Positions 1-12,345 of a DNA stretch of 64,000 bases are shown here, piece after piece. Source of the DNA: Melitaea cinxia (lineage: Eukaryota > Arthropoda > Insecta > Lepidoptera > Nymphalidae); the NCBI RefSeq assembly GCF_905220565.1, contig NC_059405.1:12292081-12356080 (forward strand). Direction: 5' to 3'. The position numbers and the translations under genes were made by a program. The notes under the pieces are model-generated. The model saw nothing but the letters and a program-made list of their open reading frames with translations. It made no database searches and was not told where the DNA came from. Position 1 is the first letter of the stretch, and each line of letters opens with the position of its first letter.

Positions 1-14
1 TACAGGCTGAAGCG
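1..14 (+). repeat. SINE-A 3' end fragment
   Basis: The first bases of the window (TACAGGCTGAAGCG) are identical to the 3' terminus of the SINE-A copies that end at 33397 and 44053. The body of this copy lies outside the window. Confidence 0.6.
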
Positions 15-2814
15 ATGTATATACTTTATGTATATATATACTTTAGTAAGTTAATGTTAAAGCGCTCTAATCGATCATTACAAATTATTTTATTTATATC
101 ACGTATGTAAAACTGCGCAATATATATGCATACATACCTACTTATTAGTATATTCTGCACGTAATCTTAATATGAATAGATTGATGATACTTCACAAACT
201 TATCTAAAAGATAAATTTCAAGTGAATGAATGAATTTGTCGATTGCTAATTACGTACTTCATTATAAAAAAAACTCATTCATTATTCATCATTCACTCAT
301 CTTTTTTTTATTTCGTTTGTTGTTCGATTTTTTTATTAATAATGTTTGGACTATGTCTAATTTTATCTTGTATCGATGACTTCTCCAGTCTCTTTCAGTT
401 TATTTATCTTTTTAGATTTTCATTATTCTTTATTTACAGCGCAGTAAAAGAAGATGATTGAATTTTGTCAATTTATATATCTTCAAACCTTGTACAGTTG
501 CACATAGAAATTAAAATAGCACCTCTGGAATATTTAGGATCATAGCAGATTAAAAAACTATAGGTCGCTAAAAATAACAATAAAGTCTGAATATTACAAA
601 ATGTCATTAAAATATTAATACAAAAAAAAAACCATAATGACACAGCTATACAAAAACTTATACTTACGTGAAGACAAAATTAGACATAAGAGAACTTTCT
701 AACAGGCAAAACAGGGAGCAAGTAGTCGTACTCCTAGGACACTAAAATGTCAAATATTGAATTGACAGTTGTACCAAGGCTAAAGTGTTTACCATTATAT
801 TATGAAAGAGATTGATTAAATTGTAATTACTATTATTAAGGCACTTATCTTGCTTTGAGTTACTAATATGTATTTATTATTATAATATATTAATTATATT
901 AGTCTTACATGTATATATAATTTAACTAAGCGATTTAATCGATGGTGTGAAATCTTTTATAACAAATACTTCATCGTCTCTATAATGTGAAGGAAAATAA
1001 TATACTAGAGAACAGTCAGTATATATAAACGAACAATCCAAAATGGGAGCATTATTTACACACCAATGCTAATTGAAACCTCTCGTTTGAGTATAAACAC
1101 TACGGAGTATTTAGTCGGTCAAATGTTTTTTCTATTCCTTTCATTTTATATTTGTTAATATTACTTTGATTAGTATTTAATTTGTAAAATAATAAGTGTT
1201 TTAGCATATACAATTCAAGCGTTTGTTTTTTTATCTATGAGAAGTAATTTGTTATACATATTATTATAATAAAACTTTTTGTTGACTAGCTCATTGGCGC
1301 AGGTTGCAGTAACTCCTCGATTCCTGCCTCGTGTCTGGGTGTGATACATGTACCTATTTACGTATATCTAAGTATTGTTTCTATGTATTTATGGAAAAAT
1401 ATATAGCTATTACAGTCGACTGTTACCTATATAACACAAGTATTAACTTACCGTAGGAACGTCCAAATAGGCTCACCCGTTATCGAGTTACGCAGTTAAT
1501 GACACATTTAGCGATTTAATTTTATTTACACAAATAATACGAATTTTAATATAAAACAACTATTTATTTTTCACTAACACGTATCTTAGATAATTTGGTA
1601 GATAAAACACAATAAATCTAGAACAGATTGTTCCAGTAATAAGTGGATCGTTGCTCTGAATTGGTTACCACGTTTAACAAGCTTAAATAACAAGGTCATT
1701 AAATTTATAACTCATCAACTGTTCGTATTGTACTGTACTGTTATGGAATTTTGATACTTTACCTATAAATTAACACGTTGCTCTCATAGTAAAATATCGA
1801 AATTCTCCACTGTTCTCCCTTTGCTAAGTACTTCAAGTCGAAAGGTAAAGACGTGTTTTTGCTGCATATTTCTCATTAATGGTGAGTTTTGTTCTAACAT
1901 CAACTTCTATAAATTATAAACCACGAAAAATTTTACAAACATTGTAGTTATTACTTTTTCCCACGAATCACCCCATTACAGAGATATCAGAGTATCTTTT
2001 CATAACATCAAAGGTGAGTATCTTTTATTCCGAATTAAAAGTTTCACGGCTAGATAATTATGTCATCGACCGCTTAATATGAGTAAATGAATTAAAGTCT
2101 TCATATCCTAACTATAGCTCACAAAATAAAATACAATGAAATTTAATATAATTTAAATAATATTAATTGCAACAAAATAATTATACATTTACATATATAA
2201 AGTAAAAGGTAATAACTTATTTACTTATTATTATTTTTGTGTTAAATTTTACAAATGTAAAGTTTTTACTAGTATTTTTATTAGTATAAATAGTAGTACT
2301 AGTACAGTGCCGAGAGCGTTAAAAACGCTAAAATCTTTCGGTGAGTGGATGAAATCGAAAATTTTTTTTTCAGGAACGTGTTGTGAATATCATAAACAAA
2401 AATCTCTACCTATTTAAAAGTTGTGCATTTCATTTTTAAATCGTAAAAATCGGTAACTGCAATGACTTATAAACCATAAAACAAATTACTCTGTAAATTA
2501 TTTTTTTTATAATATATTAGATTATTTTTTGTAAATGAAGATAAGCTATTCCAAAAAATAAGTAAATTATGAATATTGAATTAAAATAATGATTTGTTTT
2601 TTTTTTCAAATTTCATATTGTCTTCTATAACAAAGATTATATTGTAGAATCATTTTTTCGTGAAAGAAGAGAAAGTAATAAAAAAATAAGTAAATTATGA
2701 ATATTTAAAGAAATAAAGAATATTTATAAAATCTTATTTCTTTAATGTTTATATAATTTTTTATAATATCAAATATCGTCTTCTATTTTTTATTTATTTG
2801 AACTACAGAAGCAG
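15..2814. other. AT-rich stretch without recognisable gene
   Basis: Both strands carry only short chance reading frames with biased, low-complexity translations. No splice-consistent exon, RNA gene or familiar repeat was seen. Confidence 0.5.
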
Positions 2815-3104
2815 TATTAACTGAGGTAGGGCACAGCAGGAATTCCCTGCTCAAAATATGGAGCAGCCCGACTGGGGTAGTACCTCGACCTTACAGAAGA
2901 TCACAGCAAAATAATACTGTTTTCAAGCAGTATTGTGTTCCTGTTGGTGAGTAAGGTGACCAGAGCTCCTGGGGGGATTGGGGATTGGGTCGGCAACGCG
3001 CTTGCGATGCTTCTGGTGTTGCAGGCGTCTATAAGCTATGGTAATCGCTTACCATCAGGTGAGCCGTACGCTTGTTTGCCGACCTAGTGACATAAAAAAA
3101 AAAA
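2815..3104 (+). repeat. SINE-B (non-LTR) copy 1 with poly-A tail
   Basis: A GC-richer block of about 290 bp runs from AACTGAGGTAGGG to the conserved end TTTGCCGACCTAGTGAC and a run of A. It is nearly identical to 58845-59145 in the same orientation, and diverged minus-strand relatives lie at 16425-16665 and 19715-19980. The A-rich tail and dispersed copies indicate a retroposed SINE or the 3' part of a LINE. The hexamer AGTATT on both flanks may be a target duplication, but it overlaps AT-rich sequence. Confidence 0.75.
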
Positions 3105-4057
3105 AGTATTTAAACAGCTGTTGTCGTTACACTGTATATATGCTACACTACAGTATAATTAACTTTTTTAACCAAATATATATCTAGAAAAATATGATTT
3201 TAAACAAAATATTATGCTCCTTCAAATTCTTACTCAACTTATATTACAATATAAATAATAGGATAACTATTATTAAATGTTTATAGTATCTATTTTAACA
3301 AATTTTTACATTTTTACTGCTACTATATAGATAGTGCAGGAGTCAGATGAGTCATCTATTTATTGTATTAATTATGATTGTGTCCAATAAAAAATATTAT
3401 GATTATGATTAGTTTTTAATTATGTGCTTCATATTTATTTGAGTTTATAATTCGTAAAAAGTATATAATACTTAATTACTTTACCTTTATAATAATAATT
3501 ATTATAATAGGCAAAAATTCTAATAACTACATAACGTTTCCCAGGTGCGTTATATTGTTTGCGCGAGTTATTGGAAAACAAGTCGGTGCAATTAATTGAT
3601 ATTAAAATAGTGGGCGCGGACTCGTTATTCTTCAACGAGTCATTATTATTGATTCTTTCATAAGTTTCTCTGCACGCAATCCTCTTATAATAATAATATA
3701 ATGAGACCAAATCAATTGCTGGCTACAAAAAATATCTAGACAGAAGGTTATCGTGATGTTAGTTAAATAATAAATTTGTTCGTGAGTCATAGTGTAATCA
3801 TAATCAAATTTATGATATATAAAGCTAAGTATGCACTAGCTATACGTAAGAACAATGTACAAATAAATAACAGTGGTCTAATGGCCTTGCTGTTAGACGA
3901 CAAGCTGACACCGAATGTCGTACTCCGCATCATGTAGAGCTGACACAGTTTTTCTTTTTTTTTATAATTAAAATAAGTATTATCATTTAGTAATTTATTG
4001 AAGTTATAAATTCAAATAGAGTTTTACAATGCTTTATATAATATTATGTAATTAATA
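3105..4057. other. AT-rich stretch without recognisable gene
   Basis: No coding signal was found. Around 3886-3945 a short A-box-like word (TGGTCTAATGG) may be the worn head of a tRNA-derived SINE, but no B box follows. Confidence 0.4.
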
Positions 4058-4225
4058 AGGGGCCGTCCATAAATTACGTCACACGATTTTCACGATTTTT
4101 GGACCCCTCCCCCGTCCTTGTCACAGATGGTCACATTTCTGAGACCCCCATAGTGTATCGTCACATATTTTGGATTTTCAATTATGATATCACAAAATTT
4201 TGGACTCCTCCCCACCCATTAATAA
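4058..4225 (+). repeat. interspersed repeat with GGGGCCGTCC start
   Basis: The block begins GGGGCCGTCCATAAATTACG and contains repeated words such as GGTCACATTT and GACTCCTCCCC. The GGGGCCGTCC...TTACGTCAC opening is familiar from terminal regions of dispersed DNA-transposon-like repeats in animals. No transposase frame or matching inverted end is present here, so the class is uncertain. Confidence 0.45.
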
Positions 4226-4348
4226 AAAAAAAATTCAGTTATAAATGGGCAACGGAGAAATATTTTCAGTTTCTAGATTAACTGAATTTGAAATATCTGT
4301 TATCGAACTTACATATATAGAAATCCTCATCCTAATAAATAATTTTAA

Positions 4349-4658
4349 TCTATATAAATAAAAATGAATGTTGCTAAGCGTACTCGAGAATGGCTCGACC
4401 AATTCGGCTTATTATTTTTTTTGTTTTTCGGAAGTGCTTAGCGTCCTCGTGATCCCACCCCAGGCGAGCGAAGAAACATCCCAGAGGTTTTAGTCCGTGC
4501 GAATCGGACATACACTCCAGCTCCCCCGGGCTGGAGGCATCCGTTAGGGATTTCCTTTGGGTCAACAGAAAAAAGGTTTTAAAACATTTTTTTTTTATAT
4601 TTTAAAACATAATTTTACTATTAACTTTTGACAGAACGAAGTCTGTCCGGGCAGCTAG
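4349..4658 (+). mobile_element. non-autonomous Helitron
   Basis: The element starts with TC (TCTATATAAATAAAAATG) directly after an A and ends with CTAG directly before a T. This is the Helitron signature of insertion between A and T without target duplication. Just upstream of the 3' end there is a perfect hairpin, GACAGA-ACGAAG-TCTGTC (4630-4647), followed by CGGGCAGCTAG. At 310 bp there is no room for Rep/helicase, so this is a passenger copy. A shorter relative with the same two ends lies at 10059-10244. Confidence 0.85.
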
Positions 4659-6937
4659 TTAATAAATAAAACAAACTAGCACCAGCCCTAAAAGTGATGT
4701 CCCGAGCTACCAACTAATTCGGGCGGTAGCAGCGTATGCAATTCGGGATCCCCTACCTGCGTCTCGCTCCTCCACATCCCGCACGATTGCCTTGTCTAGA
4801 CGGCTTCGTTGGACGACTGTGTACGTAAGTTATGTTTTCTTACTTTGTGATTATTAGTTTATTGTATAAGTTCTTAGTTCAATGTTTGTATATATTGCGT
4901 ACGTACTTATCGCGTGTAAAAGTCATTAACACTGTCAATAGCAATTTAATAAATATCAACGACATCAAATAAAAAAAAATAAAAAATATTATATCTATAA
5001 ATGGTAACTGGGAGCGGTAAAAAAATATTTTCAATCGTCATGAATAATTAACTAGACCTATAAATAGTTTATGTATGAACCTCATTAGATTATTTTAAAT
5101 AAAAAACAGAAGAAAAAAATAACAGCTGTCTAAAACGTAATTTTCAGAAAAAAAAAAAATAGATGTAACAATTGTTCGAGCAATTTATACTTGAGTCAAA
5201 ACTGAGCAAAAGTTTGGACTTTATCGTGCCGGGCTGCTTCACTGTGGGTTCGCGATTAATTGTGTAGTGTTAAAAGGGGATGAGTCAATTTATAGTTAAG
5301 TCAATAAGTGAAACTTTATAAAATGAAATCTTTGAACCTATTCATTTAAAATATTAATATGTTTCATGGCAAAAAGGAGTTACGTCACTAATCTATTGTA
5401 CATTCGATAAATTACAATTTTCTAACAAATCACATTTTTTCTTTATTAATTTCCCATTGTGAAAAGTTCAAATATATGTACTCAGCTCCTTTTTTCTTAA
5501 GACCACAGAATTTCGGTATCAACAATATCGATATCGGTACATGTACATGCACCTACATACGTAAAATCAAAAATGTATGTAGGTTGCTTAAATAATAAGT
5601 TTTTACAATTCTTCATATAATTTATACTTCTTTAGAATGAATACCTATATCTTTAATAATTATTATTTTATGTCGGATACCTATTAAATGTACATTATTT
5701 TTACTGGTATTACAATAAACGATGACAATTTTACCGCATTCCATTGAACATCATATTTTATATCTGTCTAGATTGTTAGACATCTATGAACGTTGATGAC
5801 CTTCTCTACATAAACACAACAATTATTTCTGATTCTCCTGAGATAAGTGCCATAAGTCGAGTTATATCCTTTTGTGATTTTATCAGATGCATTTACAGAT
5901 AAATAATAATGAATGTTTATTCCACGTTCATCCATTTTCTATTAACTTTTATACTTACAGAAATATTTTTTTACAAAGTGATATAACTTTTTCTAAGACA
6001 TACATCAAGCTTCCGACTGCGCAAAGTAAACGTCACCATTTTGTTTTTTGACTCTAAAATCTTTTTTTGTAAATTACTTTTAAAATGAAATGATAGCCAA
6101 AAAACAAACTAAAATGTAATATGAGAGTGTTTTACTATACAAAAGAAGATGCTTCAGTTGAACCTAGCCTGCTTAGTTCACGAACAAGAATTTTCAAAAC
6201 CTTGTATTTGATCTCCTGTAAAATTATGATTTTCGACTTGTATCGCTTGTCACAGGAGGCACAGATTTAAATTAAACTCAATTTGGTCGGCTGTTTTATT
6301 TAAATCGTAAACTGTAGGTTTATGGCGATATCATGCTTACCTAGTAAAATATTAATTAAAATTTACATGAATGATGTAATATATATACAATAGTACTAAT
6401 ATTAATAAAATAATTATAAAACCAAACAAATCCCTTGGGAAGAGCATAGGTATAGAAAACTAAACTTTACACTATGTATGTCTTCAACTGTATTGACTTC
6501 CGTATCAGGTAAAACACTAAATTGTGAAGGATAGTATAAAGAAAGTCTTTAAATTCAGCTTATAGTATAATTCTTTATCTAAAATAATGTTAAAACAGAA
6601 GAAAGGAGAAAGGGTGAAACAAATCGCATTCAGAATTACAAAATAATCTGAAGTGGTAAAGAAAATTAAACAAAAATGGTGGTTTAGTATATTCGACTAT
6701 CGACATTGCCAATTTCAACCAAGATTTTATTCTATCCACCTGTGAAACAACTTCTTCGATGATTGGTAACAATAGAACTGCTCCAATAAAAAAAAATTAA
6801 AATACCTACAACATATTATGAACTCAATAAAACTATTTTAAACATCGAACAGAAAATAGTTTCGTTTATAACTTTTTACAGTCTCGTTAACAACAGTAGG
6901 TAATACAAATTATAAGATAGTCCTAAAATGCTGTCAG
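4659..6937. other. AT-rich stretch; small LINE scrap near 6012
   Basis: No gene was recognised. At about 6012-6034 the sequence CCGACTGCGCAAAGTAAACG matches the Jockey-like 3' region at 34455, so it is probably a small scrap of that family. The rest is simple AT-rich DNA. Confidence 0.4.
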
Positions 6938-7062
6938 TCAGCTTATTGCAGTCCACTGCTGGTCATAGGGCTCCCAAAGTTCGCGCCGGACATCCCGGTT
7001 TTTGTCAATCATCATCCAGCCTACACCGGCAATCTTACGTAGATCGTCAGTCAGATGCTGTC
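6938..7062 (-). pseudogene. RTE-type pol C-terminal remnant
   Basis: On the minus strand the block reads as the tail of an RTE reverse-transcriptase polyprotein: a DDLRKIAGVGWM-like segment, then an arginine-rich WE-PYDQQWTA segment that resembles the family's ending around 'QQW'. It corresponds to the homologous tail at 63037-63113. Only about 40 residues are left, so it is a dead 5'-truncated LINE copy. Confidence 0.6.
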
Positions 7063-7852
7063 TACATTTAAATCAAGAAAATGTAAAATTCATCTACTTA
7101 TTATTAAAACCGTCTCGAGTTAGTTGAAATGTTCCATTAATGTTGTTGTTTAGAAATCCAGACTTGTTTTACTATTAGACAAGTAAAATTTAGTACTAAT
7201 AGACATAAGAGTTATCTAAAATTCTATATAGATATATCAGCTATCACAGAAGTAAACTATTTGCCTTGGGTCTTGATGATAGTCCAAATTTGACGCGAAG
7301 CATAACTTCAAGGTGTTCCTACTATCTGTCTAAAAATGTATTATTTTTATATATATTAATATATGCTAAAATGTAGGAATTTATTATTAATAGTATTTCA
7401 CTACTATTTCTTGCTAAATAAATTTAGAAATCGAATCACGACATTAATTCGTGCTTAATTGCACGCTTATTCATAGATACGTACTTATCATGATGAAGTT
7501 ATCTACTGATTATCATTCTTATCAAAAATTAATATTCTGGACAGGTTCTCGTTTAAAAAATAAATGCATGGACATTCATATCCGCATTCTTTTACATATA
7601 GTAACGGTGCCTTATTTTGTAGCCAAAACAAAACCTGATTAAAAACCTTATTAGGTTGCTATGAAATAGCAGCTATAAATATTGTTCGCTTTACAGCGAT
7701 TATAGTCGGATATTAGGGATTAACACATTACATACATTCTTACATTGCTATAGTACTTTTATTTTAATAGGTAACAATATAACATATAATATATAATAAA
7801 AAAGTTCTTGTTCAATTCGCAGAGTTATAAAATAAATAAATTTCTAAAATAA
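7063..7852. other. AT-rich stretch, nothing recognised
   Basis: No coding, RNA or repeat signal beyond simple AT-rich sequence was seen. Confidence 0.4.
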
Positions 7853-8071
7853 AATTGGCCTAAATTACTCCTTATTACATCAGCTATATGCCAGTGAAAG
7901 TTCCGTGAAACCGTTTCAGTGATTAGCCAGAATAAACAGACAGACCGACAGAAAAAAATTGTAAAAAATGTTATTTTGGTATACCTACCGTGTATACATC
8001 CATATGCATTTAGTAAAAAGGGGTTATTTTAATATTACAAACAGACACTTCAATTTTATTTATTTGTATAG
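7853..8071 (-). mobile_element. Helitron 5' end fragment
   Basis: Read on the minus strand, the block starts TCTATACAAATAAATAAAAT and continues with the same body as 50277-50557 on the plus strand (GTGTCTGTTTGTAAT, ATACACGGTA, CTGTCGGTCTGTCTG, AACTTTCACTGGC). The opening TCTATA shared with the other Helitrons supports the class. The 3' CTAG end is missing, so this is a truncated copy. Confidence 0.65.
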
Positions 8072-8539
8072 ATTAAAATAAAAAACAATTAGTTTATTCA
8101 ATCTTCTGAAAAAGTTTTACCTGGTCTTGAAAATAAATGAAGAATATTATGCTATATATTTCTGACTGTAAAATTGTCATTATGACTACATAGAAACACG
8201 TGCTTTATTATCTAACCATAAGGCACTATTCGCTTGTGCAAACACAATGTACATCATATGTTGCAATGAACCTACGCACTTCATTTAATCAATCTTACAA
8301 TGCTTGCGAAATTATTTCTTGTGTCGTTTCTTGTTTAACAGAAAAGTGTGAATACTTAGCATAATTTAGGTAACATACCGGCAGCGCCTGCTTTCACTGA
8401 ATTGTCTTCACTTTACGTATTCCGTTATCAGTGTTGCGTATCTGATAATATGTCCATTAATTCCGGCCTTTTAACTAATACTTTAGGCTAAACTTGTGTA
8501 AAAAATGATTTGTTGAGAATGTCTGTGGAATCTTTTATA

Positions 8540-9010
8540 AGCACTTATAAATAACACCCGTCGTCCAAAACAAACGTTATTTTAAAATCACTCGAAATCA
8601 CAGCGTCTTAAGCGTCAAAATTTCGAATATTAGACACAGTACGTCGTGTGTCGAACGTTATCGCAGTTATACTAACATCAAGGCGGGAATTATTATATAC
8701 TCACACGTCTATCTCAATGGTACAATATATAATAGTAGCAGCGAAAAATAGCAACGCCGAAACCAGTCGAATTATCTGTCTTAATATGGGTAGATGTTTT
8801 ATATTTATTAACCATTGCGTAAGCCGAAGCGTCGGTTGAGACTTTCGACTCAATACTACCGGTGAGCGCCCACATTCGTTGAGCCGTTCTATTTATTTTC
8901 GTCTGCCTATATTGTTTCTAGTCACTAGTAGTTACTAACACTAAACCATAGATGCTAGTCGCCAGTCGCCAGCGTACGCTGCTACGTGGTTTGCAGAGCG
9001 CTTGGCTAGT
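8540..9010. promoter_or_regulatory. CpG-rich promoter-like block
   Basis: This stretch is much richer in CG dinucleotides than the surrounding AT-rich DNA (for example CGTCGTGTGTCGAACG, CCGAAGCGTCGG, GTCGCCAGTCGCCAGCG). At 8858-8867 CCGGTGAGCG fits a splice-donor consensus on the plus strand. It might be a promoter plus an untranslated first exon of an unidentified gene, but no coding exon can be connected to it. An unrecognised repeat is equally possible. Confidence 0.25.
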
Positions 9011-10058
9011 CTTGATACAAACGCTTTTAATTTTTCTTACATTACTGTACAAATCACTGTTTTTAATTTTTATTACATTAACAACGCAATGTTAATATAA
9101 TGAACTAATTTTGTTTTTAATGCAATCGGTATGCGTATTTATCAATCTCTTCCTGTAACGGGACTTTAAGAGGATTCCATTCAAATAAAACAAATCGTTT
9201 GCATGTTTAAATAACATAAATCTTCAAATCTGCTGCATAATACATTCAGATTTGGTTTGTTGCCCTTTTAAATTTAATTAAAAGTAGTTTCAAATTACCT
9301 TATTGAAATTATAAAATTATTTTTATAAAAATATTGTTTAATGTTTAATCTCATGCAATACACGAACACATGCCAATAACTCTCCAGACGTTTAATAATG
9401 AACAAATCAAATCTTAGCAAGTGTGGCCTAGAAAATCTATTTTTGGGCCATCTTGGAACATTTTCGTTAGAATCACTTTTACATTACATTTGAACAAGAG
9501 GATAATTTATAGAAATATCTAAACAAATTTTGTAACGGTAAGGAGAATGAATATATATTAAAAAGCAGCAAAAATTCTTGTAAATGAATAACAATTAAAA
9601 TGATATATAAAAGTAATTATACCTAATCAACAAAAAATAACCATTAATTATAAAAAAAAAAATATAATAGTAATTCTTAAAATAAAGGTTTTAGCAATTT
9701 AGCATTTTAGCAATGTATAAAAATGTTAATTTCAACATTTGAAGAGAAATTTTCAATACAACACATTAGTTATTTATTTTTAAATCCTTTTGTTATGTTA
9801 TATTTTAGTTATCAATTCGTATAAATCATTTAATAATCACTTAAACTATGTGTAATTTAATGATATCTACATGAGATTATCGTTTATTGCTAAGATAATT
9901 TTAATGATCACACATAGTATTACTTATTAATAAAATCGGATTAATAAAATCGGCGCTCGTTTAATTTCTCCGTTATGTAATCGTTCACACCTAGCAGGAT
10001 TAATTTTTACTAAAGAAACGAAATATTTGTAACAGTCATATATGTTCCTAATATTTCA
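9011..10058. other. AT-rich stretch, nothing recognised
   Basis: Only low-complexity AT-rich sequence with short chance frames. Confidence 0.4.
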
Positions 10059-10244
10059 TCATAATATGTATAAATAAAAATAAATATTCCTTGGTGCATA
10101 ACTCGAGAATGGCTAGACCGATTCGGCTAATTATTTTTTGTATGTTCCTTAAGGCCCGAGTTTTAATACAAAAAAAATAAGTAATTTAAAAAATAATATG
10201 TTTTTACTATTAACTTTTGACACGAGGTCTGTCCGGGCAGCTAG
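10059..10244 (+). mobile_element. short non-autonomous Helitron
   Basis: It begins TC, carries TAAATAAAAATAAAT and CTCGAGAATGGCTAGACCGA as in the copy at 4349, and ends GTCTGTCCGGGCAGCTAG immediately before a T. The subterminal hairpin is decayed compared with the 4349 copy (GACA...TGTC remains). At 186 bp it is an internally deleted sibling of that element. Confidence 0.75.
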
Positions 10245-10359
10245 TAATATCGTAAGTGTTCCCAAAAATATATATAAAAATATATAAATATTTTGAAATA
10301 AATGATAATAATATAATATATAAATAAACACGAGAAGAATGACAAAAATAACTTCCAAT

Positions 10360-10760
10360 TTTAAGACTGCGCAAATTAAAATTTCTTTTTTAGGTGGCTA
10401 GGTATTCTCATGTATAACAAAATCACACTAACGATTTTACAATTAACAGAGAACAAGTTCAAAGTTTATATACAAAAGAAGTTTAGTAGCTAAAGCATAT
10501 TATACGGTTCAAGATTACAATAAAGATATGTCAATTTATTGGCGCTGTATTTCATGCAAGATATGTTTAAATTTATAACAAAATACGGTTTTTTTTTTCA
10601 GAGTAACTATGGGGTTTCTAGCCGATTCCTCTGTGCAGAATTAATTCATTAAAAGAAGTATAATTTTAATTATTAAAATGACTTTTCAAAATAACTTTTG
10701 TTCGTGTGTGTGTTTTTGGTCTTCTTGAATAAAGTAAATTTTGATTTTTATTTAACAGTT
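10360..10760 (+). pseudogene. Jockey-like LINE 3' end fragment
   Basis: The block parallels 34455-34885: AGACTGCGCAAA, GTATAACAAAATC, ACGATTTTACAATT, AAGTTTATA, then the untranslated tail GGTTTCTAGCCGATTC and a 3' end of the TTTTGATTTTTATTT kind. It corresponds to the last roughly 60 codons of pol plus the 3' untranslated region of a 5'-truncated copy, without an open frame. Confidence 0.7.
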
Positions 10761-11050
10761 GAATATCTCCGGATTTAACCGGATAAAAACTAAAATACCC
10801 AACTGCAACTTAAACAATATTCGTTAAAGGAAAAAAAATATTGACACTAAAGTTTTATTTATTCACAGAAACTTGATACACAAAAACTAAAGCTCGAAAG
10901 CAATGTGATCTTTCCTTTTCTTTTTTCTCCTTACCTTGGAATTACTGTACTGGTTAAATTGTAAGTTTTTTCCGATTAAAGCATATTTACAACAGCAATA
11001 GAGCATAGTAATTAGTTGGATATTTTATTGCTTTCGATTATATTTTAGAA

Positions 11051-11224
11051 CTAGCTCACCCAACGAACCTTTTACCGCCATATTTTTTATCATGAATAAG
11101 TTGATTTTTTTATACAACAAACCTTGTTCTAGCAATAACGATAATTTTTTTTTTATCATGTTATGCAGTCACTCGAATTATATGTGCGTACAAAAATTTC
11201 TTTTTCTAGTTATTATTATATAGA
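11051..11224 (-). mobile_element. probable Helitron relic
   Basis: On the minus strand the segment starts TCTATATAATAATAA and ends GGGTGAGCTAGTT, again TC...CTAG followed by T. No clear subterminal hairpin is left. The matching ends support a Helitron, but the body resembles no other copy in the window. Confidence 0.45.
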
Positions 11225-11561
11225 TAATTAATAATTTGTAGCACGTGCATAAATATAACAACGAAAAAGTATCAAGCGTCACCGGTCGCTTAATCGCTGA
11301 TAAACACCAAACAGAGACCATACAAGGCTGCACGCAAGGCTGAAATTATACTGCGGCTTAAAAATACACCGTTTATTCAAACAATGTGTCTTTTGTGCTG
11401 TTTGCATATTGAATTCTCAAGTATCGTTGTCTGTCCGCTTATCATTAGTGACCTACTTCATTGTAACGTATCAAGTTTATGTCATTTATTTTTATTAGTT
11501 ATAGATTTCATGGATTACTGATTTTTTTTTCTAATTTTTTTTAGGTGTAAATTATATGTTA

Positions 11562-11760
11562 CTAGCGACCCGCCCCGGCTTCGGACGGTTGAAAAAACTA
11601 TCAGTGTTCCTCTACTATATTATGCATGTATTATACACATAAACCTTCCTCGGGAATCACTGTATTTACCAAAGAAAACCGCATCAATATCCGTTGCGTA
11701 GTTTTAGAGATCTAATCATACAAACAGTGGGAAGCGACTTTGTTTTATACTATGTAATGA
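11562..11760 (-). mobile_element. non-autonomous Helitron
   Basis: On the minus strand it opens TCATTACATAGTATAAAACA and closes CGAAGCCGGGGCGGGTCGCTAG followed by T. The TC...CTAG ends, the GC-rich 3' end and the lack of target duplication fit a short non-autonomous Helitron. This differs in sequence from the 4349 family. Confidence 0.6.
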
Positions 11761-12293
11761 TTGATAAAAAAAATTTTTGGTGCATTTTCGAAAATCATTT
11801 TCAATATATATGAAAAATAGTAAATTTTGGATTGCTTATATTAAAATTTATGGTTATTTATATTATTTTGATATTTTGTTTGTTGATTAATTTTTATTCG
11901 TCCTCTTTATTTATGTTTTGTTTTGCTAACAACTAAAATTTAAATACCATTTGAGATATTATTTTACGTCCATGTATCACATTTTACAGTTTTATATTTT
12001 ACGTCTGTTTTCTAATAATCTTAATAACCAGAAGTATTGAGTCTCCTACTCATTGTGAAAAATAACTGATATGAGGACTTATGAAATTAGCAACTAAAAC
12101 TTTGTATTGTTTACGATGTTTTAACTTCCTATTCCTAGTGGCGCTATTCAAGGTTAAGTTTTACACAAAGTTATGTTATAGTTAGGCAGTCTATTAATCT
12201 GTAAAATAATAAAAGTGATTAAAATTATATTGCTTTAAAAATAACATTACAAAATTTTAAGTAACACGCAGCACAAAAAAAATAACGTCGTGT

Positions 12294-12340
12294 CAAAAAA
12301 AATCCAACCTCCTTTTTTGGAAGTCGGTTTAAAAAAAGCT
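12294..12340 (-). repeat. fragment of repeat E (AAGTCGGTT end)
   Basis: CAACCTCCTTTTTTGGAAGTCGGTT matches the ends of the copies at 31040-31165 (opposite orientation) and 55440-55570. Confidence 0.5.
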
Positions 12341-12345
12341 AATAA

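Noticed and set aside
3886..3945. Possible tRNA or SINE head (TGGTCTAATGG)
   Set aside because: There is an A-box-like word only; no B box, no cloverleaf and no second copy.
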